From: Verrucosispora sp. WMMD573
GTDB taxonomy: Bacteria; Actinomycetota; Actinomycetes; Mycobacteriales; Micromonosporaceae
NCBI RefSeq assembly: GCF_027497175.1
Contig: NZ_CP114901.1
Location: forward strand, 4,774,001 to 4,838,000
DNA length: 64,000 nucleotides
Reading direction: 5' to 3'
In this document: piece after piece, positions 17,474-25,860 of the stretch
How positions within the stretch are numbered: the stretch's first letter is position 1
Layout of the letters: the number at the start of each line of letters is the position of its first letter
Position numbers and translations under genes: made by a program
Notes under the pieces: generated by a model
What the model saw: the letters and a program-made list of their open reading frames with translations, nothing else
Database searches by the model: none
Told to the model about the DNA's origin: nothing

Positions 17474-17487
17474 TGGGAGCGCTTCCA
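17474..17487 (-). promoter_or_regulatory. CebR-like operator
   Basis: TGGGAGCGCTTCCA differs by one base from the actinobacterial CebR box TGGGAGCGCTCCCA. It lies 34 bp upstream of the LPMO start and just downstream of the predicted -10. Binding there would block transcription until cello-oligosaccharide releases the LacI-type repressor. The repressor gene is not in the window. Confidence 0.75.
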
Positions 17488-17492
17488 ACGAC

Positions 17493-17521
17493 AGACAAGC
17501 ATCGGCTCAGATGAATGTCAA
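17493..17521 (-). promoter_or_regulatory. Promoter of the LPMO gene
   Basis: On the minus strand TTGACA (17516-17521) is followed after 17 bases by TTGTCT (17493-17498). The region is AT-rich compared with its surroundings, and the CebR-like box lies immediately downstream. Confidence 0.55.
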
Positions 17522-17650
17522 CAATGATCTATTTTGGTATTGGTGTGTGCCGAGTTGGTCGGTCTCGGCGTTAAGGGCGACAATGCGGCATCCACCTGGG
17601 CCGATGCAACGTCCGGCGACCCACGAAGTAGGCCGATCGACGGGTCGGAT

Positions 17651-17661
17651 CGAAACTTTCG
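17651..17661. promoter_or_regulatory. CGAAACTTTCG dyad
   Basis: CGAAA-C-TTTCG is an 11-bp inverted repeat of the type bound by LacI-family xylan/xyloside regulators in actinobacteria. A TTGACA follows at 17666-17671. It is 120 bp upstream of the glutamate-synthase-like gene. The assignment rests on motif resemblance only. Confidence 0.4.
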
Positions 17662-17780
17662 GCGGTTGACAGCGCCGGCGACTCGGTTCTCCGGCCGGAC
17701 CGAGAAGGCGCTGTCGGACGCGGTGCCGGGCTGCGCGGCCAGGACGTTTGACCGGGGGCGGCGGCGGAAAGTGTGGCGGG

Positions 17781-19355
17781 ATGAGATGGGCCCGCCACGC
17801 CGTACCCGCCGCCGTCACCGCCCTTGCCGCGCTCGCCGCCCGTGACCTGCTGCAACGCGAGCACGCGCTGAGGCGCAACTTCCCTTTGCTGGGTCGGGCC
17901 CGCTACCTGCTCGAATCGCTCGGACCCGAACTACGGCAGTACATCGTGGCCGGCAACAACGAGGAGCGTCCGTTCACCCGGGACCAGCGCCGCTGGGTGT
18001 ACGCATCCGCGAAGCAGCAGAACAACTACTTCGGGTTCGGTACCGACAACGACATCGAGTACACCCCGGGATATCCCGTCATCAAGCATCGAACCTTCGG
18101 CCGGGCGGTACCGTCGTCGACGCCGACGTCCGGGCACGAGGTGCGGCTGCCGTCGGCGAAGGTGCTCGGGGGCGCACGGCGACGCACCCACGCGTTCCGC
18201 CCCGAATCGGTGGTGACCATCTCCGGGATGAGCTTCGGCTCCCTGTCCGGCCCCGCAGTCGAGGCGTTGAACCGGGGCGCGGCCCTCGCCGGCTGCCTGC
18301 ACAACACCGGCGAAGGCGGGCTGTCCCCGTACCACCGGCACGGCGGCGAGTTGATCCTGCAACTGGGTACCGCGTACTTCGGCAGCCGGGACGACCGGGG
18401 CCGGTTCGACCTGGCCCGGCTCAAGGATGCGGTCGCCGGCGCACCGGTGCGCGCGCTGGAGATCAAGCTCAGCCAGGGCGCCAAGCCCAGCCTGGGCGGT
18501 CTGCTTCCGGCCGCGAAGGTGTCGCCGGAGATCGCCGCGACCCGGGGCATCCCGACCGGACAGGACTGCGTCAGCCCGTCGCGGCACGCGGAGTTCTCCG
18601 ACTGCGACAGTCTGCTCGACTGGGTGGAACTCCTGGCGGCCGAGACCGGTCTGCCCGTCGGCATCAAGTCGGCCGTGGGCGACCTCGACTTCTGGACCGA
18701 GCTGGCCGACCTGATGCGCGACACCGGCCGAGGCGTCGACTTCGTCACCATCGACGGCGGCGAGGGCGGCACCGGCGCCGCGCCACTGATCTTCACCGAT
18801 TCCGTGTCGCTGCCGTTCCAGCAGGGCTTCGCCCGGATCTACCCCATCTTCGCCGAACGTGACCTGCACGAACAGGTCGTCTTCATCGGCTCCGGCAAGC
18901 TCGGCCTGCCGGACAACGCGGTGGTCGCGTTCGCGCTCGGCTGCGACATGGTGGCCGTGGGGCGGGAGGCGATGCTGGCGATCGGCTGCATTCAGGCACA
19001 GAAGTGCCACGCAGACACCTGCCCCACCGGGGTGGCCACCCAGAACGCCTGGCTGACCCGAGGACTGGACCCGGCATCGAAGTCGGTCCGGGCGGCGCAC
19101 TACATCAAGACGCTGCGGCGGGACCTGATGAAGGTCGCCGAGGCGTGCGGGGTGGAGCATCCAGGGCTGATCGACACCGACTCCGTGGAGATACTCGGCG
19201 GGCGGACCAGCGCCACTGCGCTGCGCGAGGTGTACGGGTACCGTCCGGGCTGGGGCCTGCCGTCGGCGGCCGACCGCAAGGCGGTGGTGGAGCTGATGTC
19301 CGTCGAGGGCCCTCAGGGCGGCAGCGCTCCCCCCTCGCCGACCGCCCAGCGTTGA
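17781..19355 (+). CDS. FMN-binding glutamate synthase-family protein (GltB2-like)
   Basis: This 524-residue protein corresponds to the FMN/synthase barrel of glutamate synthase, without the glutaminase domain. Family segments are MSFGSLSGPAVEALNRGA, HNTGEGGLSPYH, IKLSQGAKPSLGG, FVTIDGGEGGTGAAP and the iron-sulfur ligands in CIQAQKCHADTCPTGVATQ (three Cys). A short N-terminal hydrophobic stretch may touch the membrane. ATG 17781 is preferred over the GTG 33 bases earlier. Stand-alone members are widespread and their acceptor and amine source are not established. Confidence 0.88.
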   Translation: MRWARHAVPAAVTALAALAARDLLQREHALRRNFPLLGRARYLLESLGPELRQYIVAGNNEERPFTRDQRRWVYASAKQQNNYFGFGTDNDIEYTPGYPVIKHRTFGRAVPSSTPTSGHEVRLPSAKVLGGARRRTHAFRPESVVTISGMSFGSLSGPAVEALNRGAALAGCLHNTGEGGLSPYHRHGGELILQLGTAYFGSRDDRGRFDLARLKDAVAGAPVRALEIKLSQGAKPSLGGLLPAAKVSPEIAATRGIPTGQDCVSPSRHAEFSDCDSLLDWVELLAAETGLPVGIKSAVGDLDFWTELADLMRDTGRGVDFVTIDGGEGGTGAAPLIFTDSVSLPFQQGFARIYPIFAERDLHEQVVFIGSGKLGLPDNAVVAFALGCDMVAVGREAMLAIGCIQAQKCHADTCPTGVATQNAWLTRGLDPASKSVRAAHYIKTLRRDLMKVAEACGVEHPGLIDTDSVEILGGRTSATALREVYGYRPGWGLPSAADRKAVVELMSVEGPQGGSAPPSPTAQR

Positions 19356-19488
19356 CGCCCGGCGGCCACCCCGGCGGTGGGCAGTGGTGCCGTGAACCGG
19401 GGTGGGCGCGGCGCGGGTCAGCCGGGACCGACCCGCGCACGTTCGGGCCGCCCGAGGACGGATTGCGTTCGTGCCATGTCAGTACGGA

Positions 19489-20193
19489 TCAGCGGCAGGC
19501 ACCGACCCCTCCTCCGGCGTCGGCCGTCACCACCGTCCTGGGCGGCGGCGCCGGTAGGGCGGGTGGTACCCGTCGCGCCGGAAAAGTGGAGTGACCGATC
19601 CGGACCGACGGGACCGGCCGCCAGAGCAGGTTGACGGTGACGCCGCCGGGACCCGACAGACGTTGCCGGCCCCGGTAGCCCAGCCGGCGATAGAGGCGCA
19701 GGTCGTCGTCGCCGTGCGCCTCCGCGTACGCGGGCAGGCCGAGATTGTCCATGTATCGGTGGCTGCCGGCGAGGACGGCGGCGGCCTGACGAGCCCGGTC
19801 GGTGTCCGGGGGTGCGGCGAGGAACGCGAGGTGGTTGTGCGCCTCGGCGGGCCGCCGCGCGGCAAGCAGGTGATCGACATGGCGGAAGCGCGGGGCGTGT
19901 TCTCCGCTGGCGTCGTCGAGTCGCTCGTCATAGCGGGGTGGCGGCGGGATCGGGCGATAGCGGTGGAACCAGACGGTGGCGGCGGTCCCGTCCTTGAGCA
20001 GGAACGCGTCGCCGAACAGCAGGGCGTGCTCGGTCCAGATGCGGGCCACGGCGGCGATCACGGCGGGACGCCGCCGCTCGTCGGGGACGAGCCACGCGCC
20101 GAGAGAGGTCGGGACGATCGTGGCGGTGAGCAGGTCGACGATCCAGTCGAGGTCGCACCATCGGGCACGGTTGACGGGCAGGGTGACGTGCAT
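19489..20193 (-). CDS. GNAT-like acetyltransferase (weak)
   Basis: This 234-residue protein starts at ATG 20193 with AGGAG upstream. It contains HNHLAFLAAPPDTDR, RQAAAVLAGSHRYMDNLGLPAYAEA and DDLRLYRRLGYRG, the order of the acetyl-CoA-binding strand/helix and the C-terminal strand of GNAT proteins. The pyrophosphate loop lacks the usual Q/RxxGxG/A and is replaced by TDRARQAA, so activity is uncertain. The C-terminal 40 residues are Pro/Arg-rich. Confidence 0.65.
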   Translation of the reverse strand: MHVTLPVNRARWCDLDWIVDLLTATIVPTSLGAWLVPDERRRPAVIAAVARIWTEHALLFGDAFLLKDGTAATVWFHRYRPIPPPPRYDERLDDASGEHAPRFRHVDHLLAARRPAEAHNHLAFLAAPPDTDRARQAAAVLAGSHRYMDNLGLPAYAEAHGDDDLRLYRRLGYRGRQRLSGPGGVTVNLLWRPVPSVRIGHSTFPARRVPPALPAPPPRTVVTADAGGGVGACR

Positions 20194-20350
20194 GGGTACT
20201 CCTGGTGTGGCATGAAGTCGAAGGACGGTGCCGAGCCGTCGCGACAGGACACGCGCGAGCAGGCTCGGGGGAGGGCGGTGACGACCGCCGTGGAGTGTCG
20301 TGTGACGCGGCCACGACCGGCGTGGCCGCGCGGAAGTGGCAGGGCTGCGG

Positions 20351-21466
20351 TCAGGCTGGCCGGCTGCGCGGTCGCGGCGAGCGGGAGGGCCGTCGCCGGG
20401 TACGCGCCAGCCGGGTCACCCGGCCGCTGACCGCTGGCGGCGACCAGCCGGCCACAGCCATGTCGGCCGGGCCGCCGTGCGAGGTCGGGGCCTTCTCGGC
20501 GCCGCTGTGGCCCGGTGCCGGGGGCGGCGTACTCGGCCCGCGCTCGGCCGGCCAGCTTCGGTCGTGCTCTCCACCGTCGACGGCCCCCTTGTCGGAGCGC
20601 GACGACGACGCCGACGGGTAGCCGGAGAGGTGACGGGCGTGGTGATCGGCGGTGCCGAGTTGCCGGGCGCTCTCCGGGTCGAGGTCAGTGCGGTCCGGGC
20701 TGACCGGTCGCGCGGGCTCGACCTCCGGTGCTGGTGGCACGAGATCGGCTCCCGGTGCCGCCGGGGCTCCGGCATCCGGGGCGGGTTGCGGGGTCGGGTC
20801 CACCGGTGTCGGTACCGGGGCTGGCTGGGGCAGCTCGACGACCGGATCCAGCACGTCGAGCACCGGCTCCACCAGATCGAGGAGCGGATCCAGCAGGTCG
20901 AGGACCGGCGTCAGCTCCCGCAGGACCGGGTCCGCACCCTCCAGAACGGAGTTGAGCAGCGGCGGCGTGGTGTCCTGCGGCGGTTGCCCACCGACAGGGG
21001 GAGACTGCCGTCCCCCGGGCCGGCCACCAGCGGGCTCGGGTTGAGCCTCCGCTGGTTGGCCGGGTGGCGGCGTTGGCGCCTGCTTTCCCGGCGGCTTCGG
21101 CGAGGCGTCCCGCTTCGGTGGCGGGGGCTCGGTGCGCCGCCGACGATCGTCGGGCCGGAGGGGGCGGGGCCGATCGGCCCTGGGCGGATCGGACGCGTGC
21201 GGATCGGCCGATCGGGGCGCGGGACCGGGCGGCGGAGGGGGGTCCGGGGCGGGCGCATCCGACCCGAGCACCGGCGTAAACAGCCCTCGAATGAGGTCAC
21301 CGACGCGGGGCGTTGCTCCGTCCTGAGTGGTGACCGGCGGCTCCCCGGCGGCGCGGGCGGAATCGGTCGAGGCGACGTCGTAGGCACACCATGCCGCTCC
21401 GGCGACCGCGGTCAGGAAACCGAGTCGTAGGACCGCGCGGGCGAGGCCACGCCGTCGTTTCGCCAC
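20351..21466 (-). CDS. Exported proline-rich repeat protein
   Basis: This 371-residue low-complexity protein starts at GTG 21466, selected because GGGAGG lies six bases upstream; longer frames would run into the divergent promoter. A hydrophobic segment (LRLGFLTAVAGAAWCAYDVA) near residues 13-32 acts as signal or anchor. A Pro/Arg/Asp-rich region follows. Next comes a set of about five seven-residue repeats (PVLDLLD, PLLDLVE, PVLDVLD, PVVELPQ), then another Pro/Ala-rich tail. Such proteins are common at the cell surface of Micromonospora relatives. The function is unknown. Confidence 0.65.
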   Translation of the reverse strand: MAKRRRGLARAVLRLGFLTAVAGAAWCAYDVASTDSARAAGEPPVTTQDGATPRVGDLIRGLFTPVLGSDAPAPDPPPPPGPAPRSADPHASDPPRADRPRPLRPDDRRRRTEPPPPKRDASPKPPGKQAPTPPPGQPAEAQPEPAGGRPGGRQSPPVGGQPPQDTTPPLLNSVLEGADPVLRELTPVLDLLDPLLDLVEPVLDVLDPVVELPQPAPVPTPVDPTPQPAPDAGAPAAPGADLVPPAPEVEPARPVSPDRTDLDPESARQLGTADHHARHLSGYPSASSSRSDKGAVDGGEHDRSWPAERGPSTPPPAPGHSGAEKAPTSHGGPADMAVAGWSPPAVSGRVTRLARTRRRPSRSPRPRSRPA

Positions 21467-21565
21467 CGGCGCCTCCCGTGCCCGACTGCCACTCGCTGCG
21501 AACGCACCATAACTCACTGCGACAGTGCGGTCACGAGCCACGGGCGTGTCGATCCGCAGGTGCCG

Positions 21566-21582
21566 AACTGGTCCAACCAGTT
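21566..21582 (+). promoter_or_regulatory. FadR/GntR-type operator
   Basis: AACTGGTCCAACCAGTT is a 7-bp inverted repeat with a 3-bp centre and contains the FadR-subfamily core TGGTnnnACCA. It lies 36 bp upstream of the GntR/FadR gene start, so autoregulation of the lipid operon is likely. It is 100 bp from the divergent proline-rich gene. Confidence 0.75.
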
Positions 21583-21617
21583 GACGAGTTGATGTGCCCT
21601 GGGCCACACTGCCGGGC

Positions 21618-22334
21618 ATGACATTCGTCCCCGTCACCCGGGCTTCCGTCTCCGACCTGGTGTTCGGACAGCTGCGCGACGCCATCGTCAGTGGCACCTA
21701 CCGCACCGACGACACGCTGCCCGGCGAACGGGAACTGGCCGCGACCTTTCAGGTGAACCGGCATGCGGTCCGGGAGGCGCTGCGTCGGTTGCAGCAACTC
21801 GGCCTGGTCCGGATCAGCCAGGGGGGTGCCACCCGGGTGTTGGACTGGCGGGTGCACGCCGGTCTGGATCTCGCGCTGTCCCTCGTACGCTCCGGAGACG
21901 TCCTGCCGGTCGCCACCCTGGTGCGCGACATGATGGACATGCGGGCCTGCATCGGCGTCGACGCGGCCCGGCTCTGCGCCCGCCGGGCCGACGACGCGGC
22001 GCGACGACGGATCGTCCGCGCTGTCGAGGAGTTCGCCGACCTCGCACCCGACCTGACCGCGATGGGTGAGGCCAACATCGCCGTCTGGCGGCTCATCCTG
22101 GCGGGCTGCGGCAACACCGCGTACCTGTTGGCCTTCAACAGCCTGGTGGCCGGCGCCCTGGCGGTGGCCGAGGTGCCGCCGCAGCGGCGCGCCACCGAAC
22201 TGCTCGACGTCACCGGGCACCGCCGGCTGGCCTCGGCCATCGCCGACGGGCGGGACGTCGAGGCCGCCGAACAGGCCAGATCGCTGCTGACCGCCGCGCT
22301 CACCGCCCCGACCAGAAAGGACAGCCGGGCATGA
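21618..22334 (+). CDS. FadR-subfamily GntR transcriptional regulator
   Basis: This 238-residue regulator starts at ATG 21618. The winged helix is near the N-terminus (LPGERELAATFQVNRHAVREALRRLQ is the recognition region, residues about 38-65), followed by an all-helical C-terminal effector domain of FadR/FCD type (DMMDMRACIGVDAARLCARR). Its last codons overlap the hydroxylase gene (ATGA), so it is the first gene of a three-gene lipid operon. The FadR-like operator lies directly upstream. An acyl-CoA or related ligand is inferred from the neighbours. Confidence 0.9.
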   Translation: MTFVPVTRASVSDLVFGQLRDAIVSGTYRTDDTLPGERELAATFQVNRHAVREALRRLQQLGLVRISQGGATRVLDWRVHAGLDLALSLVRSGDVLPVATLVRDMMDMRACIGVDAARLCARRADDAARRRIVRAVEEFADLAPDLTAMGEANIAVWRLILAGCGNTAYLLAFNSLVAGALAVAEVPPQRRATELLDVTGHRRLASAIADGRDVEAAEQARSLLTAALTAPTRKDSRA

Positions 22335-23158
22335 TCCCCGCAGTGCTCTACGCCATCCCCGCGTTCCTCCTGCTCATCACCGTCGAGGCGCTGTCGTACC
22401 GGTTCGCACCCGACGACGCCGAACGGGGCTACGAGGCCCGGGACACCGCCACCAGCCTGACCATGGGCGCCGGCAGCCAGGTCGTCGGCGTGCCGTGGAA
22501 GCTGCTGACGATCGGTCTCTACGCCGCCGCGTACACGATCTCGCCGTTCAGCCTCTCCCCCGGCGACTGGTGGGTCTGGGTGTTGCTGTTCTTCGCCGAC
22601 GACTTCGCCTACTACTGGTTCCACCGGGCGCACCACGAGGTGCGACTGCTGTGGGCGGGGCACGTGGTGCACCACTCCAGCGTGTTCTTCAACTTCTCCA
22701 CGGCGCTGCGGCAGAGCTGGACGCCGATGACCTCCCTACCGTTCTGGCTCGGCCTGGCCCTGCTCGGCATTCCACCGTGGATGATTTTCCTTCAGCAGTC
22801 GATCAGCCTGCTCTACCAGTTCTTCCTGCACACCGAGCGGATCAATCTGCTGCCCAGGCCGATCGAACTGCTGTTCAACACCCCTTCGCACCACCGGGTG
22901 CACCATGGCTCGAACGACGAGTACCTGGACCGCAACTACGGCGGCATCCTGATCATCTGGGACCGGCTCTTCGGGACCTTCGAGGCGGAGGGCGACGCGG
23001 TCCGGTACGGCCTGACCAAGAACATCGGCACCTACAACCCGCTGCGGGTGGCGACCCACGAGTACGCGGCCATCTGGCGGGATCTGCGGGCCGCCAGGTG
23101 CTGGCGGGAGCGGCTCGGATACCTGCTGCGCCGCCCGGGCTGGCAGCCGGCCCGATGA
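22331..23158 (+). CDS. Fatty acid hydroxylase/sterol desaturase family protein
   Basis: This 275-residue integral membrane di-iron enzyme has three or four membrane helices and the His clusters HRAHH, HVVHHSS and HHRVHHG (around residues 97-210) that bind two irons. It would hydroxylate or desaturate a lipid chain or isoprenoid using O2. Its start overlaps the regulator stop (ATGA) and its stop overlaps the YhhN start, so the three are translationally coupled. The substrate is unknown. Confidence 0.9.
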   Translation: MIPAVLYAIPAFLLLITVEALSYRFAPDDAERGYEARDTATSLTMGAGSQVVGVPWKLLTIGLYAAAYTISPFSLSPGDWWVWVLLFFADDFAYYWFHRAHHEVRLLWAGHVVHHSSVFFNFSTALRQSWTPMTSLPFWLGLALLGIPPWMIFLQQSISLLYQFFLHTERINLLPRPIELLFNTPSHHRVHHGSNDEYLDRNYGGILIIWDRLFGTFEAEGDAVRYGLTKNIGTYNPLRVATHEYAAIWRDLRAARCWRERLGYLLRRPGWQPAR

Positions 23159-23874
23159 ACACCGCAACCGGCGCCGGCCGGCGGCTGGTGGGCGTACGAC
23201 TGCGGCAGCCGCAGCGGGGGGTGGCGTGGCTCTGGGTGTTCGCCGTCGTGGCGGCCGTCGAACTGGTCGCCGTCGCCACCGACGTGCTCGCGGCGCAGTG
23301 GATGGCCAAGCCGCTGCTGGCGCCGCTGCTGCTGGCCTGGCTGTGGCGGGTACGCGCGGCGGACGTCCCGATCGCGGCAGGTCTGCTGCTCGCCACCGCC
23401 GGAGACATTGCGCTGCTGGTGCCGTCGGAGACCGCGTTCCTGGTCGGGATGGGCTGTTTTCTCGGCACGCAGCTGGCGTTCGTCACCGCGTTCATCGGTC
23501 ACCGTCGGCCTCGGCCGGCGGCGGTGACGGGATATCTGGCGCTGTGGACGGTGGCGAACGCACTGCTGTGGCCACGCCTGGGCGAGCTACGGCTACCGGT
23601 GCTCGGGTACAGCCTGGCGCTGTGCCTGATGGCCGCGACCGCCACCGCCCTCGGCCGGCGGGTCGCGCTCGGCGGGGCGTTGTTCCTCTTCTCGGACCTG
23701 CTGATCGGCCTCGGTGCGGCCGGTACGACGGCGCCCGGACACGGTGTGCTGGTGATGGCGACCTACAGCGCCGCGCTGTTCCTGATCAGCACCGGCTGGG
23801 TGGCCCGCCCTAGTGACCCTGGTAGAGGGCGGCGACCTCGTCGCCGAAGTGATCCTGCACCGCCTCCCGCTTGA
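23155..23874 (+). CDS. YhhN/TMEM86-family membrane protein (lysoplasmalogenase-like)
   Basis: This 239-residue protein has seven or eight hydrophobic helices and starts at ATG 23155 overlapping the preceding TGA. Features typical of YhhN are WMAKPLLAPLLLAWL, ATAGDIALL and GGALFLFSDLLIGL. Eukaryotic relatives hydrolyse the vinyl-ether bond of lysoplasmalogens. Here it completes a lipid operon with the hydroxylase. The Arg/Pro-rich tail runs 65 bp into the convergent acyl-CoA ligase gene, an unusually long overlap. Confidence 0.82.
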   Translation: MNTATGAGRRLVGVRLRQPQRGVAWLWVFAVVAAVELVAVATDVLAAQWMAKPLLAPLLLAWLWRVRAADVPIAAGLLLATAGDIALLVPSETAFLVGMGCFLGTQLAFVTAFIGHRRPRPAAVTGYLALWTVANALLWPRLGELRLPVLGYSLALCLMAATATALGRRVALGGALFLFSDLLIGLGAAGTTAPGHGVLVMATYSAALFLISTGWVARPSDPGRGRRPRRRSDPAPPPA

Positions 23875-25639
23875 TCTTGAGAGTGGGGGTGAGCTCCCCG
23901 TCCACCTCGGTGAGATCACGGTGCAGGATGCGGAAGGTCTTGACCTGCTCGGCCCGGGAAACGCTCCGGTTGGCCCGGTCGATCGCCACCTGGATCTCGC
24001 CACGTAGCTCCGGATCATCCCGCAACGACGACACCGACGCCCCCGGGTGCCCGTGCTGCTCCCGCCAGCGCCTCCACGCCTGCGGGTCCACCGTCACCAG
24101 GGCGGCGACGTAGGGACGGCCGTCGGCGACCAGCATCACCTGACTGATCAGCGGATGCGCTCGGATCCGCTCCTCGATCGGCGCGGGCGCGACGTTCTTG
24201 CCGGCGGCCGTGACCATGATGTCCTTCGTCCGTCCGGTGATCCGTAGGAAACCGTCGTCGTCGATCGTGCCGAGGTCGCCAGTGCGCAGCCAACCGTCCT
24301 CGGTCAATGCCGCCCGGGTCGCCTCCGGGTTGTTCCAGTAGCCGCCGAACACCACCTCACCCCGGGCATGGACCTCACCGTCGTCGGCGACGCGGATCCG
24401 TACCCCCGGCAGGGGTCGCCCGACCGTGCCGATCCGCATCGCCGTCGGCAGGTTCGCGGTCAGCGCCGGGGAGGTCTCGGTCAACCCGTACCCCTCCAGC
24501 ACCGTGATGCCCGCGCCCCGGAAGAAGTGACCCAGCCGCTCCCCCAGCGGCGCGCCGCCCACGATGGCCATCCGGCACCGCCCGCCGAGTGCGGCGCGTA
24601 ACCGGCGGTACGCGGCGAGGTCGAACACCAGGTGCGCCAGGCGGAGTAGCTTTCCGGGCCCACCCGGCCTGTCCAGCGCGCGGCTGTAGCGCACGGCAGC
24701 CCGCTCGGCCAGGCCGAAGAGCCAGCCACGGTGCGCGTCCTCGGCGGTGTGCCGGGCCTGGTCGTGCATCTTCTCGAACATCCGGGGCACGGCGAGGATG
24801 AAGGTGGGCTTGAACCGGCGCAGCTGGTCGAGCACCCCGGAGATGTCGGCACTGTGCACCATGGTGGCGCGGTTGTGCACCATGCCGATCTGGATCAGTC
24901 GGGCGAAGGCGTGCGCCAACGGCAGGAACAGCACCGTCGTCGCACCCGGATGCAGCAACTGGGGCAGCACCGCGGTGGCGTTGCCGATGTCGGCGGAGAG
25001 ATTGCGGTGCGCCAGCACGCAGCCCTTCGGCGGGCCGGTGGTGCCGCTGGTGTAGACGATGGTGGCGATGTCGGCGCTGGTCACGGCGGCTCGGCGGGCA
25101 TCGACCTCGGTCACGCCGACGGTGCGGCCCCGCGCCACCAGCTCGATCAGATCACCGGCGTCGATGCGCCAGGTCTGCCGCAACTCGGGCAGCTCCGACC
25201 TCAGATCGGCGACGCTGAAGGCGTGGTCGGCGGTCTCCAGCACGCAGCCCACCGCACCGGAGTCGCCGAGCATCCAACGGATCTGTTCCGGGCTGGAGGT
25301 GTCGTAGATCGGCACCGTCACCGCACCGATCGACCAGAGGGCGTAGTCGACAAGCGTCCACTCGTACCGGGTGCGGCTGAGCAACCCGATCCGGTCGCCG
25401 TGCGCGATCCCGGCGGCGAGGAATCCGCGGGCCACCGCCGCCACGTCGTCGCGGAACTGCCGGCAGGTCACCGGCAGGGCGCCGCCCCGCCCGGAGCGGC
25501 GTACCGGCCACGACCGGGGATCCGGGTCGGGCCGGACGAACTGCACCGCGTCCGGGTCCTCGACGGCGTTGCGCCACACCTGCTCCGCCAGAGTGGTGTC
25601 CTCGCCGCTGACGATCGGCTCGACCGCTGTCTCCCGCAC
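23810..25639 (-). CDS. Long-chain acyl-CoA synthetase (FadD15-like)
   Basis: This 609-residue cytoplasmic or membrane-associated AMP-forming ligase activates fatty acids to acyl-CoA. The ATP motif is IVYTSGTTGPPKGCVL (residues about 192-207), followed by GYGLTETSPALT and TGDLGTIDDDGFLRITGRTKD. A terminal Lys (LKIKREAV) lies at the usual catalytic position. The start is GTG 25639. It faces the FadR-type lipid operon and likely acts in the same metabolism. Confidence 0.93.
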   Translation of the reverse strand: MRETAVEPIVSGEDTTLAEQVWRNAVEDPDAVQFVRPDPDPRSWPVRRSGRGGALPVTCRQFRDDVAAVARGFLAAGIAHGDRIGLLSRTRYEWTLVDYALWSIGAVTVPIYDTSSPEQIRWMLGDSGAVGCVLETADHAFSVADLRSELPELRQTWRIDAGDLIELVARGRTVGVTEVDARRAAVTSADIATIVYTSGTTGPPKGCVLAHRNLSADIGNATAVLPQLLHPGATTVLFLPLAHAFARLIQIGMVHNRATMVHSADISGVLDQLRRFKPTFILAVPRMFEKMHDQARHTAEDAHRGWLFGLAERAAVRYSRALDRPGGPGKLLRLAHLVFDLAAYRRLRAALGGRCRMAIVGGAPLGERLGHFFRGAGITVLEGYGLTETSPALTANLPTAMRIGTVGRPLPGVRIRVADDGEVHARGEVVFGGYWNNPEATRAALTEDGWLRTGDLGTIDDDGFLRITGRTKDIMVTAAGKNVAPAPIEERIRAHPLISQVMLVADGRPYVAALVTVDPQAWRRWREQHGHPGASVSSLRDDPELRGEIQVAIDRANRSVSRAEQVKTFRILHRDLTEVDGELTPTLKIKREAVQDHFGDEVAALYQGH

Positions 25640-25773
25640 GCCCGTCCACCTGCCGTCGCTAACCCAGCCAAGGCCATCCGAACAAATGCTGAACGCCGAT
25701 CACCCGCCGTACCCCCAGAACCCCCAAACCCACCCCGTCCCACCCCACCCCGTGCTACCACTCCCGCCTCGTC

Positions 25774-25841
25774 GATCTTGCAGTTTCGGTCGGCGAAACA
25801 ACCCCTTTCGCGGCTTTTCGCAGGGCGAAAAGTGCAAGATC
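25774..25841. repeat. Intergenic inverted repeat element (GATCTTGCA...TGCAAGATC)
   Basis: GATCTTGCA (25774-25782) pairs with TGCAAGATC (25833-25841), with imperfect extension into TTTCG/CGAAA and a nested TTTCGC/GCGAAA pair. It sits between the acyl-CoA ligase start and the mannonate dehydratase stop, so it can terminate or attenuate the latter. Its form is that of a dispersed intergenic repeat, but only one copy is in this window. Confidence 0.6.
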
Positions 25842-25860
25842 TGTGCGGGGGCGGGGATGG

